This document shows, one piece after another, positions 8,803 through 17,768 of a DNA stretch of 64,000 nt. Below the pieces are notes generated by a model. The model was not told where the DNA came from. It made no database searches and saw only the letters and a list, made by a program, of their open reading frames with translations. The position numbers were made by a program, and so were the translations under genes. This DNA is from Halobacillus karajensis (lineage in GTDB: Bacteria; Bacillota; Bacilli; Bacillales; Halobacillaceae), in assembly GCF_900108515.1 (NCBI RefSeq), contig NZ_FNWW01000007.1, positions 168,145 to 232,144 on the forward strand, given 5' to 3'. Numbering within the stretch: the stretch's first letter is position 1; every line of letters begins with the position of its first letter.

Positions 8803-8830
8803 AGAAAGGCAGGAGTACCCCCGCCTTTCT
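8803..8830 (-). terminator. Hairpin between mtlA and mtlR (partial terminator or processing site)
   Basis: Stem AGAAAGGC/GCCTTTCT with a 12-base loop on the minus strand right after mtlA, without an immediate T-run. It may cause partial termination or protect the mtlA message, lowering mtlR and mtlD expression relative to mtlA. Confidence 0.5.
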
Positions 8831-8842
8831 CATTCCAGCCGC

Positions 8843-10765
8843 TTATTTACTGTTGATAATACCCTTTATTTCTTTAGCTGATTTCGCCTCAATCATTTGA
8901 TCGACATTTTCTTGTTCGGAACAAATAACGGCAATGCCAGAAAGGATTTCTAAATGTGTGCCATCTTTACCGGCGATTCCGAAGATCATTTTCGCTTGTT
9001 CTCCGTTAAAATCTACCCCATCCGGCACTTGAACAACCGTAAATCCGGATTTGATGACAGCTTTCTTCGCTTCTTCTGTGCCATGAGGAATCGCCACGTT
9101 ATTGCCCATATAAGTAGAAGTGATTTCTTCACGTTCAACCATTGCATCCACATAGCTGTCTTGAACGTAACCAGCCTTGACTAGGGCCTCACCAGCGAAA
9201 CGGATCGCCTCTTCTTTTGTAGAAAATTCCTTGCCGATAAAGATGTTTTCTTCCAGCAACAAATCATCATCTTCATCCATGTTAGGTTCTGCGTCTACCG
9301 CATCTTCTTCAGATTCTTGCACAAGTTCTGCCTGTTCTTCTGTAATATCATTTTGTAGTCTAGCGATCAATTGATCGTACTCTGGGCTTGATAAGAAGTT
9401 ATCTACCGAAATATGATAAGCATTCGGCATCTTGTTTTTCGCCCGTGGTGTCAATTCTTCCTGCGTAATTACAATATCCGTATCTGCAGGGATATTGCTG
9501 ATCGCTGTATTTGTAACCGCAACGTCCAAATCGGCTTCTTTTACTTTCTTCTTCAGAAGGGAAGCTCCCATGGCACTAGATCCCATGCCAGCATCACATG
9601 CAAAAATAATCTTGTTGACTTCCTGAGGGAACTCACCGTTATTAACGGCTTCTTCTGTTACATTCCCAGCAACAGAGCTCTTCTTCCCTTTCATTTGTTC
9701 CATCTTCTTGGTCGCCTCGTTAATATTTTCATCTGTCTGCTTACCTGTTTTAAGCACCAGAGCAGAAACGATGAAGGACACCGCAGTAGCTACAAGTACA
9801 GCTGCGAAGTTGGCTACATATACCATTCCATCTGGAGGGGTAACAGCTGAAATCGCCAAGATACTACCAGGGGAGGCAGGTGCTCCAAGTCCTCCGCCTA
9901 AAAGCACAAGCGTGAAGATTCCGCTCATTCCTCCAAGGATAACAGAAATAATCAACATTGGTTTCATCAACACATACGGGAAGTAAATCTCGTGAATCCC
10001 ACCAAAGAAGTGGATGATCCCCGCTCCCGGTGCTGACTGTTTGGCAGATCCTTTCCCAAACAACATAAAAGCTAATAGCACACCAAGACCAGGTCCAGGG
10101 TTAGCTTCCAGAAGGAATAGAATCGATTTACCCGTTTCTTGTGCCTGGTCAAGTCCGATTGGTGAGAGAACACCATGGTTGATCGCATTATTTAAGAATA
10201 AAATTTTCGCAGGTTCTATCAGAATACTTGTTAAAGGCAGTAATCCAACTCCAATTAACCAGTCGACTCCTACAACAAGTAACTTTGTAAAACCTTCAAC
10301 CATCGGCCCGACACCTAAGAAGGCAAGAATCGCCAGAATACCACCAAGGATCCCTGCAGAGAAATTGTTGACAAGCATTTCAAAACCAGACCTGATTTTC
10401 CCATCGATGGCCTGGTCGAATTTCTTAATTACATAGGCACCAAGCGGTCCCATAATCATGGCTCCCATGAACATCGGTGTATCAGGGGCTCCAACGATAA
10501 CCCCCATCGTTGCAATTGCACCTACAACGCCACCACGTTGGTCATGAACCAATTTACCCCCTGTGTAACCGATTAAAAGCGGCAACAGGTACGTAACCAT
10601 TGGACCCACTAATTGGGCTAGGTGTTCATTTGGGAAGAAACCGGTCGGAATAAATAAGGCCGTGATTAATCCCCATGCAATAAAAGCACCAATGTTCGGT
10701 AAAACCATTGAGCTGAGAAAGTTACCAAATTTCTGTACGGCAACTTTAATATTTGATTGAGCCAT
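8843..10765 (-). CDS. mtlA: PTS mannitol transporter, fused EIICBA
   Basis: A 640-residue mannitol-specific enzyme II. The N-terminal ~340 residues form the membrane EIIC domain (AQSNIKVAVQKFGNFLSSM start; GGIHEIYFPYVLMKP substrate region). EIIB follows with the phosphocysteine Cys390 in FACDAGMGSSAMG. After an acidic linker (EEDAVDAEPNMDEDDD) comes EIIA with His561 in VAIPHGT. Phosphate passes HPr to His561 to Cys390 to mannitol during uptake. EIIA is fused here, whereas several Bacilli use a separate mtlF. The start is the ATG at 10765 after AAGGAAGAG; the open frame upstream (to 10795) lacks a ribosome site. First gene of mtlA-mtlR-mtlD. Confidence 0.95.
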   Translation of the reverse strand: MAQSNIKVAVQKFGNFLSSMVLPNIGAFIAWGLITALFIPTGFFPNEHLAQLVGPMVTYLLPLLIGYTGGKLVHDQRGGVVGAIATMGVIVGAPDTPMFMGAMIMGPLGAYVIKKFDQAIDGKIRSGFEMLVNNFSAGILGGILAILAFLGVGPMVEGFTKLLVVGVDWLIGVGLLPLTSILIEPAKILFLNNAINHGVLSPIGLDQAQETGKSILFLLEANPGPGLGVLLAFMLFGKGSAKQSAPGAGIIHFFGGIHEIYFPYVLMKPMLIISVILGGMSGIFTLVLLGGGLGAPASPGSILAISAVTPPDGMVYVANFAAVLVATAVSFIVSALVLKTGKQTDENINEATKKMEQMKGKKSSVAGNVTEEAVNNGEFPQEVNKIIFACDAGMGSSAMGASLLKKKVKEADLDVAVTNTAISNIPADTDIVITQEELTPRAKNKMPNAYHISVDNFLSSPEYDQLIARLQNDITEEQAELVQESEEDAVDAEPNMDEDDDLLLEENIFIGKEFSTKEEAIRFAGEALVKAGYVQDSYVDAMVEREEITSTYMGNNVAIPHGTEEAKKAVIKSGFTVVQVPDGVDFNGEQAKMIFGIAGKDGTHLEILSGIAVICSEQENVDQMIEAKSAKEIKGIINSK

Positions 10766-10812
10766 AAAACTCTTCCTTTCAATAAGTATGATCATAAAAA
10801 CTTTCTAACTTA

Positions 10813-10842
10813 ATCATAGAGGAGGAATGGAGGCGCATTCAA
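10813..10842 (-). promoter_or_regulatory. Probable mtlA promoter
   Basis: On the minus strand, TTGAAT (10842-10837), 18-base spacer, TATGAT (10818-10813), about 50 bases upstream of the mtlA start. A weak -35 box is typical of an activator-dependent promoter. Confidence 0.6.
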
Positions 10843-10859
10843 TAACAATGAAAACTAAC

Positions 10860-10882
10860 TTTGTCGCGCTTGTTATGACAAA
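10860..10882 (-). promoter_or_regulatory. Probable MtlR binding site
   Basis: Inverted repeat TTTGTC-N11-GACAAA centred about 65 bases upstream of the predicted mtlA transcription start. It resembles the TTGNCA...TGNCAA symmetry of known MtlR operators, and the position fits an activator. Confidence 0.55.
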
Positions 10883-11291
10883 CCTATTGTTTCTCTTATT
10901 GATGGGGCTATTCTGGTGAACCATTAGGAAGCAGCAGCTCTCTTATTATTTTTGTTTACATCCTCCACCCCATGATCGCTTCAATCCATCCGCATCAAAA
11001 AACAGGCTGACATTCGCCAGCCTGTTCGCACACAAGCCATTGAGAAAAATGACTTCCGGATACCCTATCAGGAAGTTTTCTAATATGATTACCTTAATGA
11101 TCGCGTTTTCTTTTCTCATACGGTTATTTACAATGTTAGATGTAAATCGTGTCTTTATTCCAATAGTTGTTTTTCATATATAGAAGATCATAGAATATTA
11201 AATTTCCATCACTCCTATATAGGGGTCCCGCTCCGATCGCCGAAGAAATAAAAAAACTCCATTCCGCATGGCCATTCATGCTCAGGATCGC
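10883..11291. other. Gap between mtl promoter and DUF2254 gene
   Basis: No ORF is seen. It holds a minus-strand terminator (10997-11026) and an imperfect 11-base-pair inverted repeat at 11052-11076 (ACTTCC-GATA/TATC-GGAAGT) followed by TTTTC on the plus strand. Confidence 0.5.
10997..11026 (-). terminator. Terminator downstream of the DUF2254 gene
   Basis: Perfect 9-base-pair stem AACAGGCTG/CAGCCTGTT with an 8-base loop; on the minus strand it is followed by six T residues. It lies about 270 bases past the DUF2254 stop and insulates the mtl promoter from readthrough. Confidence 0.75.
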
Positions 11292-12689
11292 TTAAGGTGA
11301 AAACGGCATCTTTGAGGCACTTTTCGTACTGACTCGCTGCAGCATATATTCAAGCAGAAATAGATAATCCTTCTGATTACCTGTATTTTTAGCAAGCTCG
11401 GATAATTGCTCTAATATATACAGGCAATCATTTTCATACAAGCTATCCTTATCAAACCCTAAAATAGTCTGGTGCGCAAATTCCCATAGGTCGTCGTGTA
11501 CCTCCTGATCCATCGTTTTACTCAATAAGGATACCATCGTTAAAAGTTCAACCATAACGGTCGAGTTCCGGTTCGCATACTCACGAATGGAGGCAAATCC
11601 TTTATGAAGGTAATAGCGAAAATCCTTTTGTTTCAATATAATTCGAAGCTCCTGTTCCTGATCAAAAAGATAGGGAGAGAAATTCGTAGACTGGCCAATG
11701 CTTTTCAACAAATCAGCAATCTGATGAATCGTATTCGTAACCGTGAGAGGGTCATTATGACCTAAAGCCTTGATGGCCACTTCCGCAAGCTTAATTAGCC
11801 CATACTCCAGGTCTTGAATTTCTGTCTGTTTAACCCCGATCTCCAGGAACTTGGAGTAGCGCTCGGGATTAACGGTTTGCCCGTATTCCCAATAAGTAAG
11901 CACAGGTGCACCTTCTACAATAAATTCTCCAATTTTGACCTCGAATCTCAGGAGGCTGTTGTCTCGATTCGCCTGTTTAATCAGCCTTGAAAAGTCAGCG
12001 ACTTGAAGATAACCAGATTGGCTGCTTTTTATAATCTTTCCATCAGTCTCTGGGGGGAAGGATTCGCTCACTACCTCCCTCTCAAGATGATAAGGCTTTA
12101 ATTCTTTTTCTAAAGATGCCTGCACCCATTTTGACTTAGCATTCATATTGAAACTGATATTATGAACCTGCATCCAAGTGGTTGTATGGTTGATAAAATA
12201 AATAAAGGTCACAGCAGCCGTAATAGCTGTCAGAATGGATAAGACAGGTGTCGCAACGATATACTCCTCTTCTTCATGTGTCACGTATAAGAAATTTAAG
12301 AGCACATAAATAAAACTGCCGTTAAAAATACCGAGTACGTGCTGGGTCGCTCGGTCACTAACGAAGTTCACAAGCATTTTGGAAGAAAACTGCCCGCTAA
12401 ACGTCGTCAAGGCGACGAGCAGCGAGTTAATTGTAAAAGCGCTTAAGGTCAAGACCCCTCCTACCAATGCACTCAAAAGCACCTGCAGGGTCTGTCCGCT
12501 AAAACCGACCGCGGCTGGCAGATATAAGCTGACATCCACCACATAATCAAGATAAAAGGTAAAAGCGGATAAGCCGATCGCTCCAACGATATACCAAAGA
12601 GGCATAAACCAAAGGGTTGCTTTTAATTCACTCTTCCGCTGACGTCTCGACATTTTAAAATATTTCTTAATATAGTAAAAGAACCCCAT
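11292..12689 (-). CDS. DUF2254 family membrane protein
   Basis: A 465-residue protein with four or five membrane segments in the first ~170 residues (WFMPLWYIVGAIGLSAFTFYL; VLLSALVGGVLTLSAFTINS; VLGIFNGSFIYVLLNFLYV; AITAAVTFIYFINHTTTWMQ). A large soluble C-terminal domain of about 290 residues follows and includes SGYLQVADFSRLIKQA. The arrangement matches DUF2254, a widespread family without a proven function. The conserved block ALTTFSGQFSSKMLVNFV is the family signature. Monocistronic, divergent from the EamA gene. Start ATG at 12689 is plausible though no strong ribosome site is obvious. Confidence 0.85.
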   Translation of the reverse strand: MGFFYYIKKYFKMSRRQRKSELKATLWFMPLWYIVGAIGLSAFTFYLDYVVDVSLYLPAAVGFSGQTLQVLLSALVGGVLTLSAFTINSLLVALTTFSGQFSSKMLVNFVSDRATQHVLGIFNGSFIYVLLNFLYVTHEEEEYIVATPVLSILTAITAAVTFIYFINHTTTWMQVHNISFNMNAKSKWVQASLEKELKPYHLEREVVSESFPPETDGKIIKSSQSGYLQVADFSRLIKQANRDNSLLRFEVKIGEFIVEGAPVLTYWEYGQTVNPERYSKFLEIGVKQTEIQDLEYGLIKLAEVAIKALGHNDPLTVTNTIHQIADLLKSIGQSTNFSPYLFDQEQELRIILKQKDFRYYLHKGFASIREYANRNSTVMVELLTMVSLLSKTMDQEVHDDLWEFAHQTILGFDKDSLYENDCLYILEQLSELAKNTGNQKDYLFLLEYMLQRVSTKSASKMPFSP

Positions 12690-12898
12690 ACGATCACCAA
12701 TCTATTCTAATGAGTTTGAATTACTTCTATTATCTACCCTGGAAAAAAGCAAACGAACCTAACTTTTCATGCTTCCATTAAAAGTATCGAAAAATCTCTT
12801 CGGTTCCTTCACCGTTTAATACCACAATAATGAATGGTAATGTCCTTTTTACTGTACCCCATTCCAATGATTACAAATCGAATTCAGCATTCAGACAA

Positions 12899-12936
12899 AA
12901 AAGCTTATCTTCGCTATAGATAAGCCCCTTTTTTGA
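12899..12936. terminator. Bidirectional terminator-like hairpin between two divergent genes
   Basis: Stem GCTTATC/GATAAGC flanked by A6 on one side and CCCCTTTTTT on the other, so it could stop transcription in either direction. It lies between diverging genes, where a terminator is not normally needed, so it may mark an unseen small RNA or a lost gene. Confidence 0.55.
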
Positions 12937-12972
12937 AGGATTTGATGTCTTAATAAAAGGACTAAAAAAGCG

Positions 12973-13001
12973 TTGACAACAAAGCCTTACAAATATAGAA
13001 T
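12973..13001 (+). promoter_or_regulatory. Promoter of the EamA transporter gene
   Basis: TTGACA (12973-12978), 17-base spacer, TAGAAT (12996-13001), about 45 bases ahead of the AAGGAGG ribosome site. Confidence 0.75.
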
Positions 13002-13049
13002 TGCAACAATATACATAAAAAGGAAAATGCTACAGCAAGGAGGATACCC

Positions 13050-14000
13050 TTGTCACAAGTTAAAAACTACACTTTGATTGGAACTATTTTTCTAATAGTT
13101 TCCGCATTGTTAACTTCCGGTAGTAATGTTTTTTATTCCAACAGAGTCCAGGGAACGAGTCCCTTCTTCTTCACTTTTATTAGCTTTCTTATTACGGCTT
13201 TATTTTTCCATGGAGTCCAACTAATCCACTCCACTCAGGAGCGGACAAAGGATAAAAAACTTTTAAAAGATATAGTTGGGATTAACCTTAGTACAGCAGG
13301 GACATTTATGAGCTTCTACTTTGCCCTTAAGTACATAGAACCTGCCATTGTTGGAGCTATTGAAATAGGGATTGGACCGCTTTCTTCCTTGGCCATCATT
13401 AGAATATTATATGGCAGCAAAATCAATAGATTAGACCTCCTTTTAGGATTGGGAGCATTCATAGGCAGTCTTTTTTTGGTTTTCAGCACCCTGCATGGAA
13501 GTTCAGGAATAGAGTTTGAATCTGCCCCCGTTGCCTTGTTAGGATTGCTCTCTTCTATACTATGTGGATTCTGCGCAGCATTAGCCGCTATCTTTTCTAA
13601 GCGACTAAGCGTAGCTCAATGGAGTTCTTCCAAAATATTGGCTCATAGATTTTATGCAATTGTGTTCTTATCCTTATTCCTTTCCATACAACAAGGGAGT
13701 ATGACGCAACACCTATCTGAACATTGGTTATGGATTCTCATGGTATCTCTCATAGGTGTCACCCTCCCCCTATATTTCTTACAGGTAGGAATCCAATATT
13801 CTGAAAGCTTTTTTGTAATGATGTCCCTTTCATTTATCCCCCTATTCACTTTCGTTTTCCAATTACTGGACCCTCGAATAACTACCTCTTACCATTCATT
13901 GTCCGGTATAATAATCATTTTAGTAGTGGCACTTTTCAGTGTTCTATTGAATACCATTCGATCCAAACCAGTGACCCAAGAGAAAAGGAAGGCCGTGTAA
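13050..14000 (+). CDS. EamA/DMT family transporter
   Basis: A 316-residue protein with ten predicted membrane helices in two five-helix EamA repeats (first repeat TLIGTIFLIVSALLTSGSNVFYS to ~150; second from ~160, LGLLSSILCGFCAALAAIFS). Drug/metabolite transporters of this group usually export amino acids, nucleotides or other metabolites; the substrate here is unknown. It starts at TTG, 6 bases after AAGGAGG. Basic C-terminal tail IRSKPVTQEKRKAV. Transcribed alone. A weak hairpin (GTGT/ACAC with flanking GGAAGG/CCTTC) just past the stop, ending in CTCTTTATTT, could act as terminator. Confidence 0.85.
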   Translation: MSQVKNYTLIGTIFLIVSALLTSGSNVFYSNRVQGTSPFFFTFISFLITALFFHGVQLIHSTQERTKDKKLLKDIVGINLSTAGTFMSFYFALKYIEPAIVGAIEIGIGPLSSLAIIRILYGSKINRLDLLLGLGAFIGSLFLVFSTLHGSSGIEFESAPVALLGLLSSILCGFCAALAAIFSKRLSVAQWSSSKILAHRFYAIVFLSLFLSIQQGSMTQHLSEHWLWILMVSLIGVTLPLYFLQVGIQYSESFFVMMSLSFIPLFTFVFQLLDPRITTSYHSLSGIIIILVVALFSVLLNTIRSKPVTQEKRKAV

Positions 14001-14267
14001 TTAACACGTCCCGTCCTTCTCTCTTTATTTCGATTCATTTAAAAATGTTACCCCCTCATTAAGCCTACTCTACAACGATCCTAGCTGTTTCCATTCCTAT
14101 ATTTTAGCTCTGCACGGATAGATGATGGCCGAAACTTGGGAAAGTCATCGGAAGAAACCACCTTTTAGGACACCTTATAGTCAGTTAATTTCCCAACACT
14201 TAAATAACAGGATAATAGACAGTATTTTCAGAATACTTAAAATATACTAATGAAGGAGGAGTAGAAT

Positions 14268-15458
14268 TTGAAATTTAAAAGCCTTGCCACATTGTCACTT
14301 GCTGTTTCTATAGCCATTTTACCATCTGCAGGACAAACCTTTGCCGCCCCTCAAATTGATAGTAATCACAGAGTCGATTCATCGACGGAAGCTAAAAACG
14401 TTCAAAAAGGTGAACTGGTTGTCACTATGAAACCAGGAAAATCTCTGTCTGGAAAAGAGTTGAATCAGTTAGGCGCTACTGTTGTTGATGACCATAGCAA
14501 CGTTGTCAAGACTCAACTTAAAGTACTTAAAGTTGGAAATGTGGATGCTGTGTTGAAGGCATTAAAGAACAACCCTAATGTGGAATACGCAGAGCCTAAC
14601 TATACATTTAACGCGGCTTTCACCCCAGATGACACGTTATACAGCGATCAATACGGACCTCAAAATACATCTACTCCTGCCGCTTGGGATATGACCTTTG
14701 GGGATAGTAGTCAAGAAATTGCAGTCATTGATACGGGTGTGTACTATGATCACCCTGATTTGAATGATAAAACGATTCTTGGCTATGACTTTGCTCAAAA
14801 TGATAACGACCCTAAAGATTTAAACGGTCACGGCACCCACGTAGCTGGTACAGCCGCGGCTGAAACCAATAACGCTACAGGTGTAGCGGGAATGGCCCCA
14901 GAAACGAAGGTTCTAGCCGTCCGAGCATTAGGAGCAAATGGTAGTGGATCCCTTAATGATATCGCTGATGCCATTCGCTATTCGGCTGATGCAGGCGCTG
15001 AAGTTATCAATATGTCTCTTGGATGTGACTGTGATTCCCAAACTCTTGAAGATGCGGTCAATTATGCATGGAATAGCGGTTCTGTCGTTGTAGCTGCTGC
15101 TGGAAACGACGGCGTTTCTACAACATTTGAACCGGCGTCTTATGAGAACGTGATTGCCGTAGGTGCTGTGGACTCTAACAATAAAGTTGCCTATTTCTCT
15201 AACTACGGTTCGTGGGTCGATGTGACAGCTCCTGGAGTAGATATTGTGTCGACAGTACTAAGAGGAAAATATGACAGTTACTCTGGGACATCCATGGCTT
15301 CCCCTCATGTCGCCGGACTAGCCGGTTTGCTTGCCTCACAAGGACGTTCAAACACTGAAATCCGTACAGCTATCGAGCAAACTGCCGACCCTATTAACGG
15401 AACAGGATCATACTTTGAGCACGGATTGATCAACTCCTATCATGCAGTAAATCACTAA
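14268..15458 (+). CDS. Secreted subtilisin-like serine protease (S8 family)
   Basis: A 396-residue preproprotease. Signal peptide residues 1-26 (ending GQTFAAP), an inhibitor I9-type propeptide (~45-120, GELVVTMKPGKSL to NVEYAEPNYTF), then a subtilase domain. The catalytic triad is visible: Asp155 (AVIDTGVYYDHPDL), His188 (NGHGTHVAGTAAA) and Ser342 (SGTSMASPHVAGLAG); the oxyanion asparagine lies in AAAGNDG. It is a thermitase/alkaline-protease-like extracellular scavenging enzyme. The Cys-Asp-Cys-Asp stretch after NMSLG is unusual in subtilisins and could form a disulphide or bind calcium. Starts at TTG after AAGGAGGAG. An inverted repeat AGTATT-N5-AATACT at 14221-14237 may be a regulator site. 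Confidence 0.95.
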   Translation: MKFKSLATLSLAVSIAILPSAGQTFAAPQIDSNHRVDSSTEAKNVQKGELVVTMKPGKSLSGKELNQLGATVVDDHSNVVKTQLKVLKVGNVDAVLKALKNNPNVEYAEPNYTFNAAFTPDDTLYSDQYGPQNTSTPAAWDMTFGDSSQEIAVIDTGVYYDHPDLNDKTILGYDFAQNDNDPKDLNGHGTHVAGTAAAETNNATGVAGMAPETKVLAVRALGANGSGSLNDIADAIRYSADAGAEVINMSLGCDCDSQTLEDAVNYAWNSGSVVVAAAGNDGVSTTFEPASYENVIAVGAVDSNNKVAYFSNYGSWVDVTAPGVDIVSTVLRGKYDSYSGTSMASPHVAGLAGLLASQGRSNTEIRTAIEQTADPINGTGSYFEHGLINSYHAVNH

Positions 15459-15480
15459 TTTCTTTAAAAGAATCACACAC

Positions 15481-15525
15481 CTAGAGCCTCTGGAGGTTAT
15501 CCTCCACCTCCAGGCCTCTTTTATA
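15481..15525 (+). terminator. Terminator after the subtilisin gene
   Basis: Long stem GAG-CTCTGGAGG / CCTCCAG-CTC with a ~10-base loop followed by TTTTA on the plus strand, about 25 bases after the stop. Confidence 0.8.
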
Positions 15526-15736
15526 TGTAAAAATGTGAGGATCCCCTTCTGTACCTTCATAAATATAGAAGTCATAATGATCTTCCGCCTAAACACAATA
15601 AGCGATAGCCACTAGTAGCTATCGCCCCTTCACATGAAGAAAATACGGTGATTTAATGTTGGATAAAAAATGCCATGGCCACTTTTGTTGCCTCATTAAC
15701 TTGAAACTTTGGATCAAGTCTTTCTCTTATTTCCTT

Positions 15737-16588
15737 TCAAACAGCTAGGTGAATACCGTTTCCAGATGGATCCGCAGTCATAAAAACTCCATTCTCCTTT
15801 GTTACAGTTGCCCCCATCATCTCTAAACGAGTGACCACATTTTTTCTATATTCCTCATCGGGCAAAATCACTGTAAACGATTTCAATCCTACGCTATTTA
15901 TTGGAGGTGCAGGAGCTCCAATACCAGCCCACGTATTTAAGCCAATATGATGATGATAATCACCTGCTGAGATGAAAATAGCCTGCTCACCAAATCGATT
16001 CACCACTTCAAATCCGAGGCCTCTTGTGTAAAATTCCTCTGCTTCTTCTAATTGAGAAACATGTAAATGTATATGGCCCATAATAGTACCAGGAGGAAGA
16101 CCTTTCCATGATTCTTCCAAGTTCCCTGTCCGAAGAAGATCTGAAAAATCTAACGGATCGACTGTCATAGCGACCTCGCCATTTTTCCACTTCCATTCTG
16201 AAGGATTACGGTCCACATAAACCTCAATCCCATTTCCCTCCGGATCATTTAAATAAAGAGCTTCACCTACAAGGTGGTCAGAAGAACCCATTTGAATCCC
16301 CTTTGTCCTAAAATGACGTACAATATTGGCTAAATCTGAACGGCGTGGTACCAGGAGAGCAAAGTGATATAATCCTGTTGTCCCTCTCTGCTTTGGTGAT
16401 GCATTTTCCTGCCCCTCCAGGGAGAGGATGCAATTTTCCCCATCGGCTGTTAACTTCGCTATATTAGTGGTTTTCTTTAGAACCTTCAACCCTATTACCT
16501 CTTGATAAAAGTGAAGGGAGCGTTCTAAATTTTGCACTTGAATTTTCACATGATTTACAAATGTTATGGGTTTACGATGAAAGGACAC
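15737..16588 (-). CDS. catE: Catechol-2,3-dioxygenase-like VOC enzyme CatE
   Basis: A 283-residue two-domain VOC dioxygenase. The first domain has NHVKIQVQNLERSLHFYQEV and EALYLNDPEGNGIEVY, the second MGHIHLHVSQLEEAEEFY and DYHHHIGLNTWAG ending DPSGNGIHL. His and Glu positions of the iron site are present. In B. subtilis CatE cleaves catechol aromatic rings and belongs to the thiol-reactive, quinone-induced catDE operon. It starts at GTG after AGGAGGAG. It follows catD with about 140 bases between, containing a perfect 14-base-pair hairpin (16627-16657). Regulation by the divergent CatR-like protein is expected. Confidence 0.9.
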   Translation of the reverse strand: MSFHRKPITFVNHVKIQVQNLERSLHFYQEVIGLKVLKKTTNIAKLTADGENCILSLEGQENASPKQRGTTGLYHFALLVPRRSDLANIVRHFRTKGIQMGSSDHLVGEALYLNDPEGNGIEVYVDRNPSEWKWKNGEVAMTVDPLDFSDLLRTGNLEESWKGLPPGTIMGHIHLHVSQLEEAEEFYTRGLGFEVVNRFGEQAIFISAGDYHHHIGLNTWAGIGAPAPPINSVGLKSFTVILPDEEYRKNVVTRLEMMGATVTKENGVFMTADPSGNGIHLAV

Positions 16589-16626
16589 CGAAACTCCTCC
16601 TCGTCTATTTTTCCGATTTTCAGAAA

Positions 16627-16657
16627 ATGCCTAATATCTGTAACAGATATTAGGCAT
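16627..16657 (-). repeat. Perfect 14-bp inverted repeat between catD and catE
   Basis: ATGCCTAATATCTG / CAGATATTAGGCAT with a 3-base loop. On the minus strand it is followed by TTTTCTG, a weak T-run, so it may be an attenuating terminator or an mRNA-stabilising hairpin that sets the catD:catE ratio. Confidence 0.7.
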
Positions 16658-16729
16658 CCCTTCAAATTCTGTTTATTGCTTTTTCACACGTTACAAAGAT
16701 CCCATTCACCTTTTTTTGATAACCTCTCT

Positions 16730-17137
16730 TTAGGATGCCTTTTCGTTCGAATCTTGATTCGAGGAAAACATGGCCTTATCCAATGAGAGAGCTGTATTAT
16801 TAGAAAGCGCTACATAAATAGACATGCCTAGTAACGCAAGGTCGAATTCATATCCATCCAGAAAGCCAGCAGAAAGTTTAACTGTAAAAATGGCCCCCAG
16901 CATAATAATGGAAAATAGATAGGCAACCACCTTTGTTCCTATCCCCAAAATCATCGCAATCCCGCCAACAAGCTCAATTGTCGCTACAAAATAAGCAAGA
17001 AATCCGGGGATCCCCATGGAGTCGAAAAATCCGACAGTGTTTCCAATACCTGCTTGGAATTTATCTAAGCCATGAACAAAAAATATAACTCCTAATATGA
17101 CTCTTAGAATGAAAGCTCCTGTCTCGTGTTTGCTCAT
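16730..17137 (-). CDS. catD: DoxX family membrane protein CatD
   Basis: A 135-residue protein with four membrane helices (FILRVILGVIFFVHGLDKF; LAYFVATIELVGGIAMILGI; KVVAYLFSIIMLGAIFTVKL; and a shorter C-terminal one). DoxX/MhqP/CatD proteins are associated with oxidoreductases that deal with quinones and catechols. The neighbourhood (catE downstream, HxlR-type regulator divergent) matches the B. subtilis catDE locus. ATG at 17137. Promoter and operator lie directly upstream. Confidence 0.88.
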   Translation of the reverse strand: MSKHETGAFILRVILGVIFFVHGLDKFQAGIGNTVGFFDSMGIPGFLAYFVATIELVGGIAMILGIGTKVVAYLFSIIMLGAIFTVKLSAGFLDGYEFDLALLGMSIYVALSNNTALSLDKAMFSSNQDSNEKAS

Positions 17138-17196
17138 TCTTAACCACTCCTTTATCTAGTTTATTAAAGCCAAGATTTCTATAACTCCCAACTTAA

Positions 17197-17241
17197 TTAC
17201 TTTTCGTAAGTAAGTTTAATAAAATAATCTACTTATGTCAA
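17197..17241 (-). promoter_or_regulatory. catDE promoter with YodB/CatR-type operator
   Basis: Minus strand: TTGACA (17241-17236), 17-base spacer, TAAACT (17218-17213). Just downstream, overlapping the expected start point, lies TTACTTTTCGTAAGTAA (17197-17213), with TTAC-N5-GTAA symmetry resembling YodB/CatR boxes. The position fits repression. Confidence 0.7.
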
Positions 17242-17265
17242 TATACAAAATTATATTAAGTAATT

Positions 17266-17295
17266 TTGTTACCATTTGTATGATTGTGGTAAAAT
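17266..17295 (+). promoter_or_regulatory. Promoter of the CatR-like regulator gene
   Basis: TTGTTA (17266-17271), 18-base spacer, TAAAAT (17290-17295). An AAGTAATTTTGTTAC half-symmetric element (17258-17272) overlaps the -35 box and may allow autoregulation. Confidence 0.55.
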
Positions 17296-17317
17296 AGCTG
17301 AAGAGGAGTGGTAAAGT

Positions 17318-17647
17318 ATGAATACATCTCAACTCTGTCCTAAGTTTGAAAAGGCTATGGGCATCTTAAGTAAACGTTGGACAGGCTTGGTTATTTACCA
17401 GTTGCTTTCAGGTCCGCAACGTTTTTGTACCATTGAATCATCTATTGGAATTAGTGGAAGACTCTTATCGGATAGATTAAAGCATTTAGAGAACGAAGGA
17501 ATTGTAAAACGCGAAGTGTTTCCGGAAACCCCTATTCGAATCGAATATTCATTGACAGAAAAAGGATTAGCATTAGAACCTCTTATGAAGGAATTAGAAA
17601 AATGGTCGCAAAATTGGGTAGATACTGAAGAACCCTTACAAAATTAA
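17318..17647 (+). CDS. catR: HxlR/MarR-DUF24 family redox-sensing regulator, CatR-like
   Basis: A 109-residue winged-helix repressor. The N-terminus MNTSQLCPKFEKAMGILSKRW carries a single conserved Cys7; in YodB and CatR of B. subtilis the equivalent cysteine is oxidised or alkylated by quinones and diamide, releasing the DNA. The HTH follows (FCTIESSIGISGRLLSDRLKHL), then the wing (FPETPIRIEYSLTEKG). Divergent from catDE, with the operator between, this is almost certainly the catDE repressor. No other cysteine is present, favouring an intersubunit-disulphide or S-adduct mechanism. Confidence 0.85.
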   Translation: MNTSQLCPKFEKAMGILSKRWTGLVIYQLLSGPQRFCTIESSIGISGRLLSDRLKHLENEGIVKREVFPETPIRIEYSLTEKGLALEPLMKELEKWSQNWVDTEEPLQN

Positions 17648-17737
17648 CGGCTTGTTTTTTGACGTTTATGTAGAGAAGAGAGAAAACATGAATCTCGCAG
17701 AAAAAAACAGATTAAAATTAAATATCCTAATATGATA

Positions 17738-17768
17738 AGAATCAGGTGAATGATCACCTGGTTCTTTT
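17738..17768 (+). terminator. Terminator after the CatR-like gene
   Basis: Stem GAATCAGGTGA/TCACCTGGTTC with a 4-base loop followed by TTTTA, about 90 bases after the stop. Confidence 0.75.

Noticed and set aside
8954..10436. Several plus-strand ORFs of 60-145 codons across mtlA
   Set aside because: All are opposite-strand shadows of the mtlA reading frame with no ribosome sites or recognisable products.
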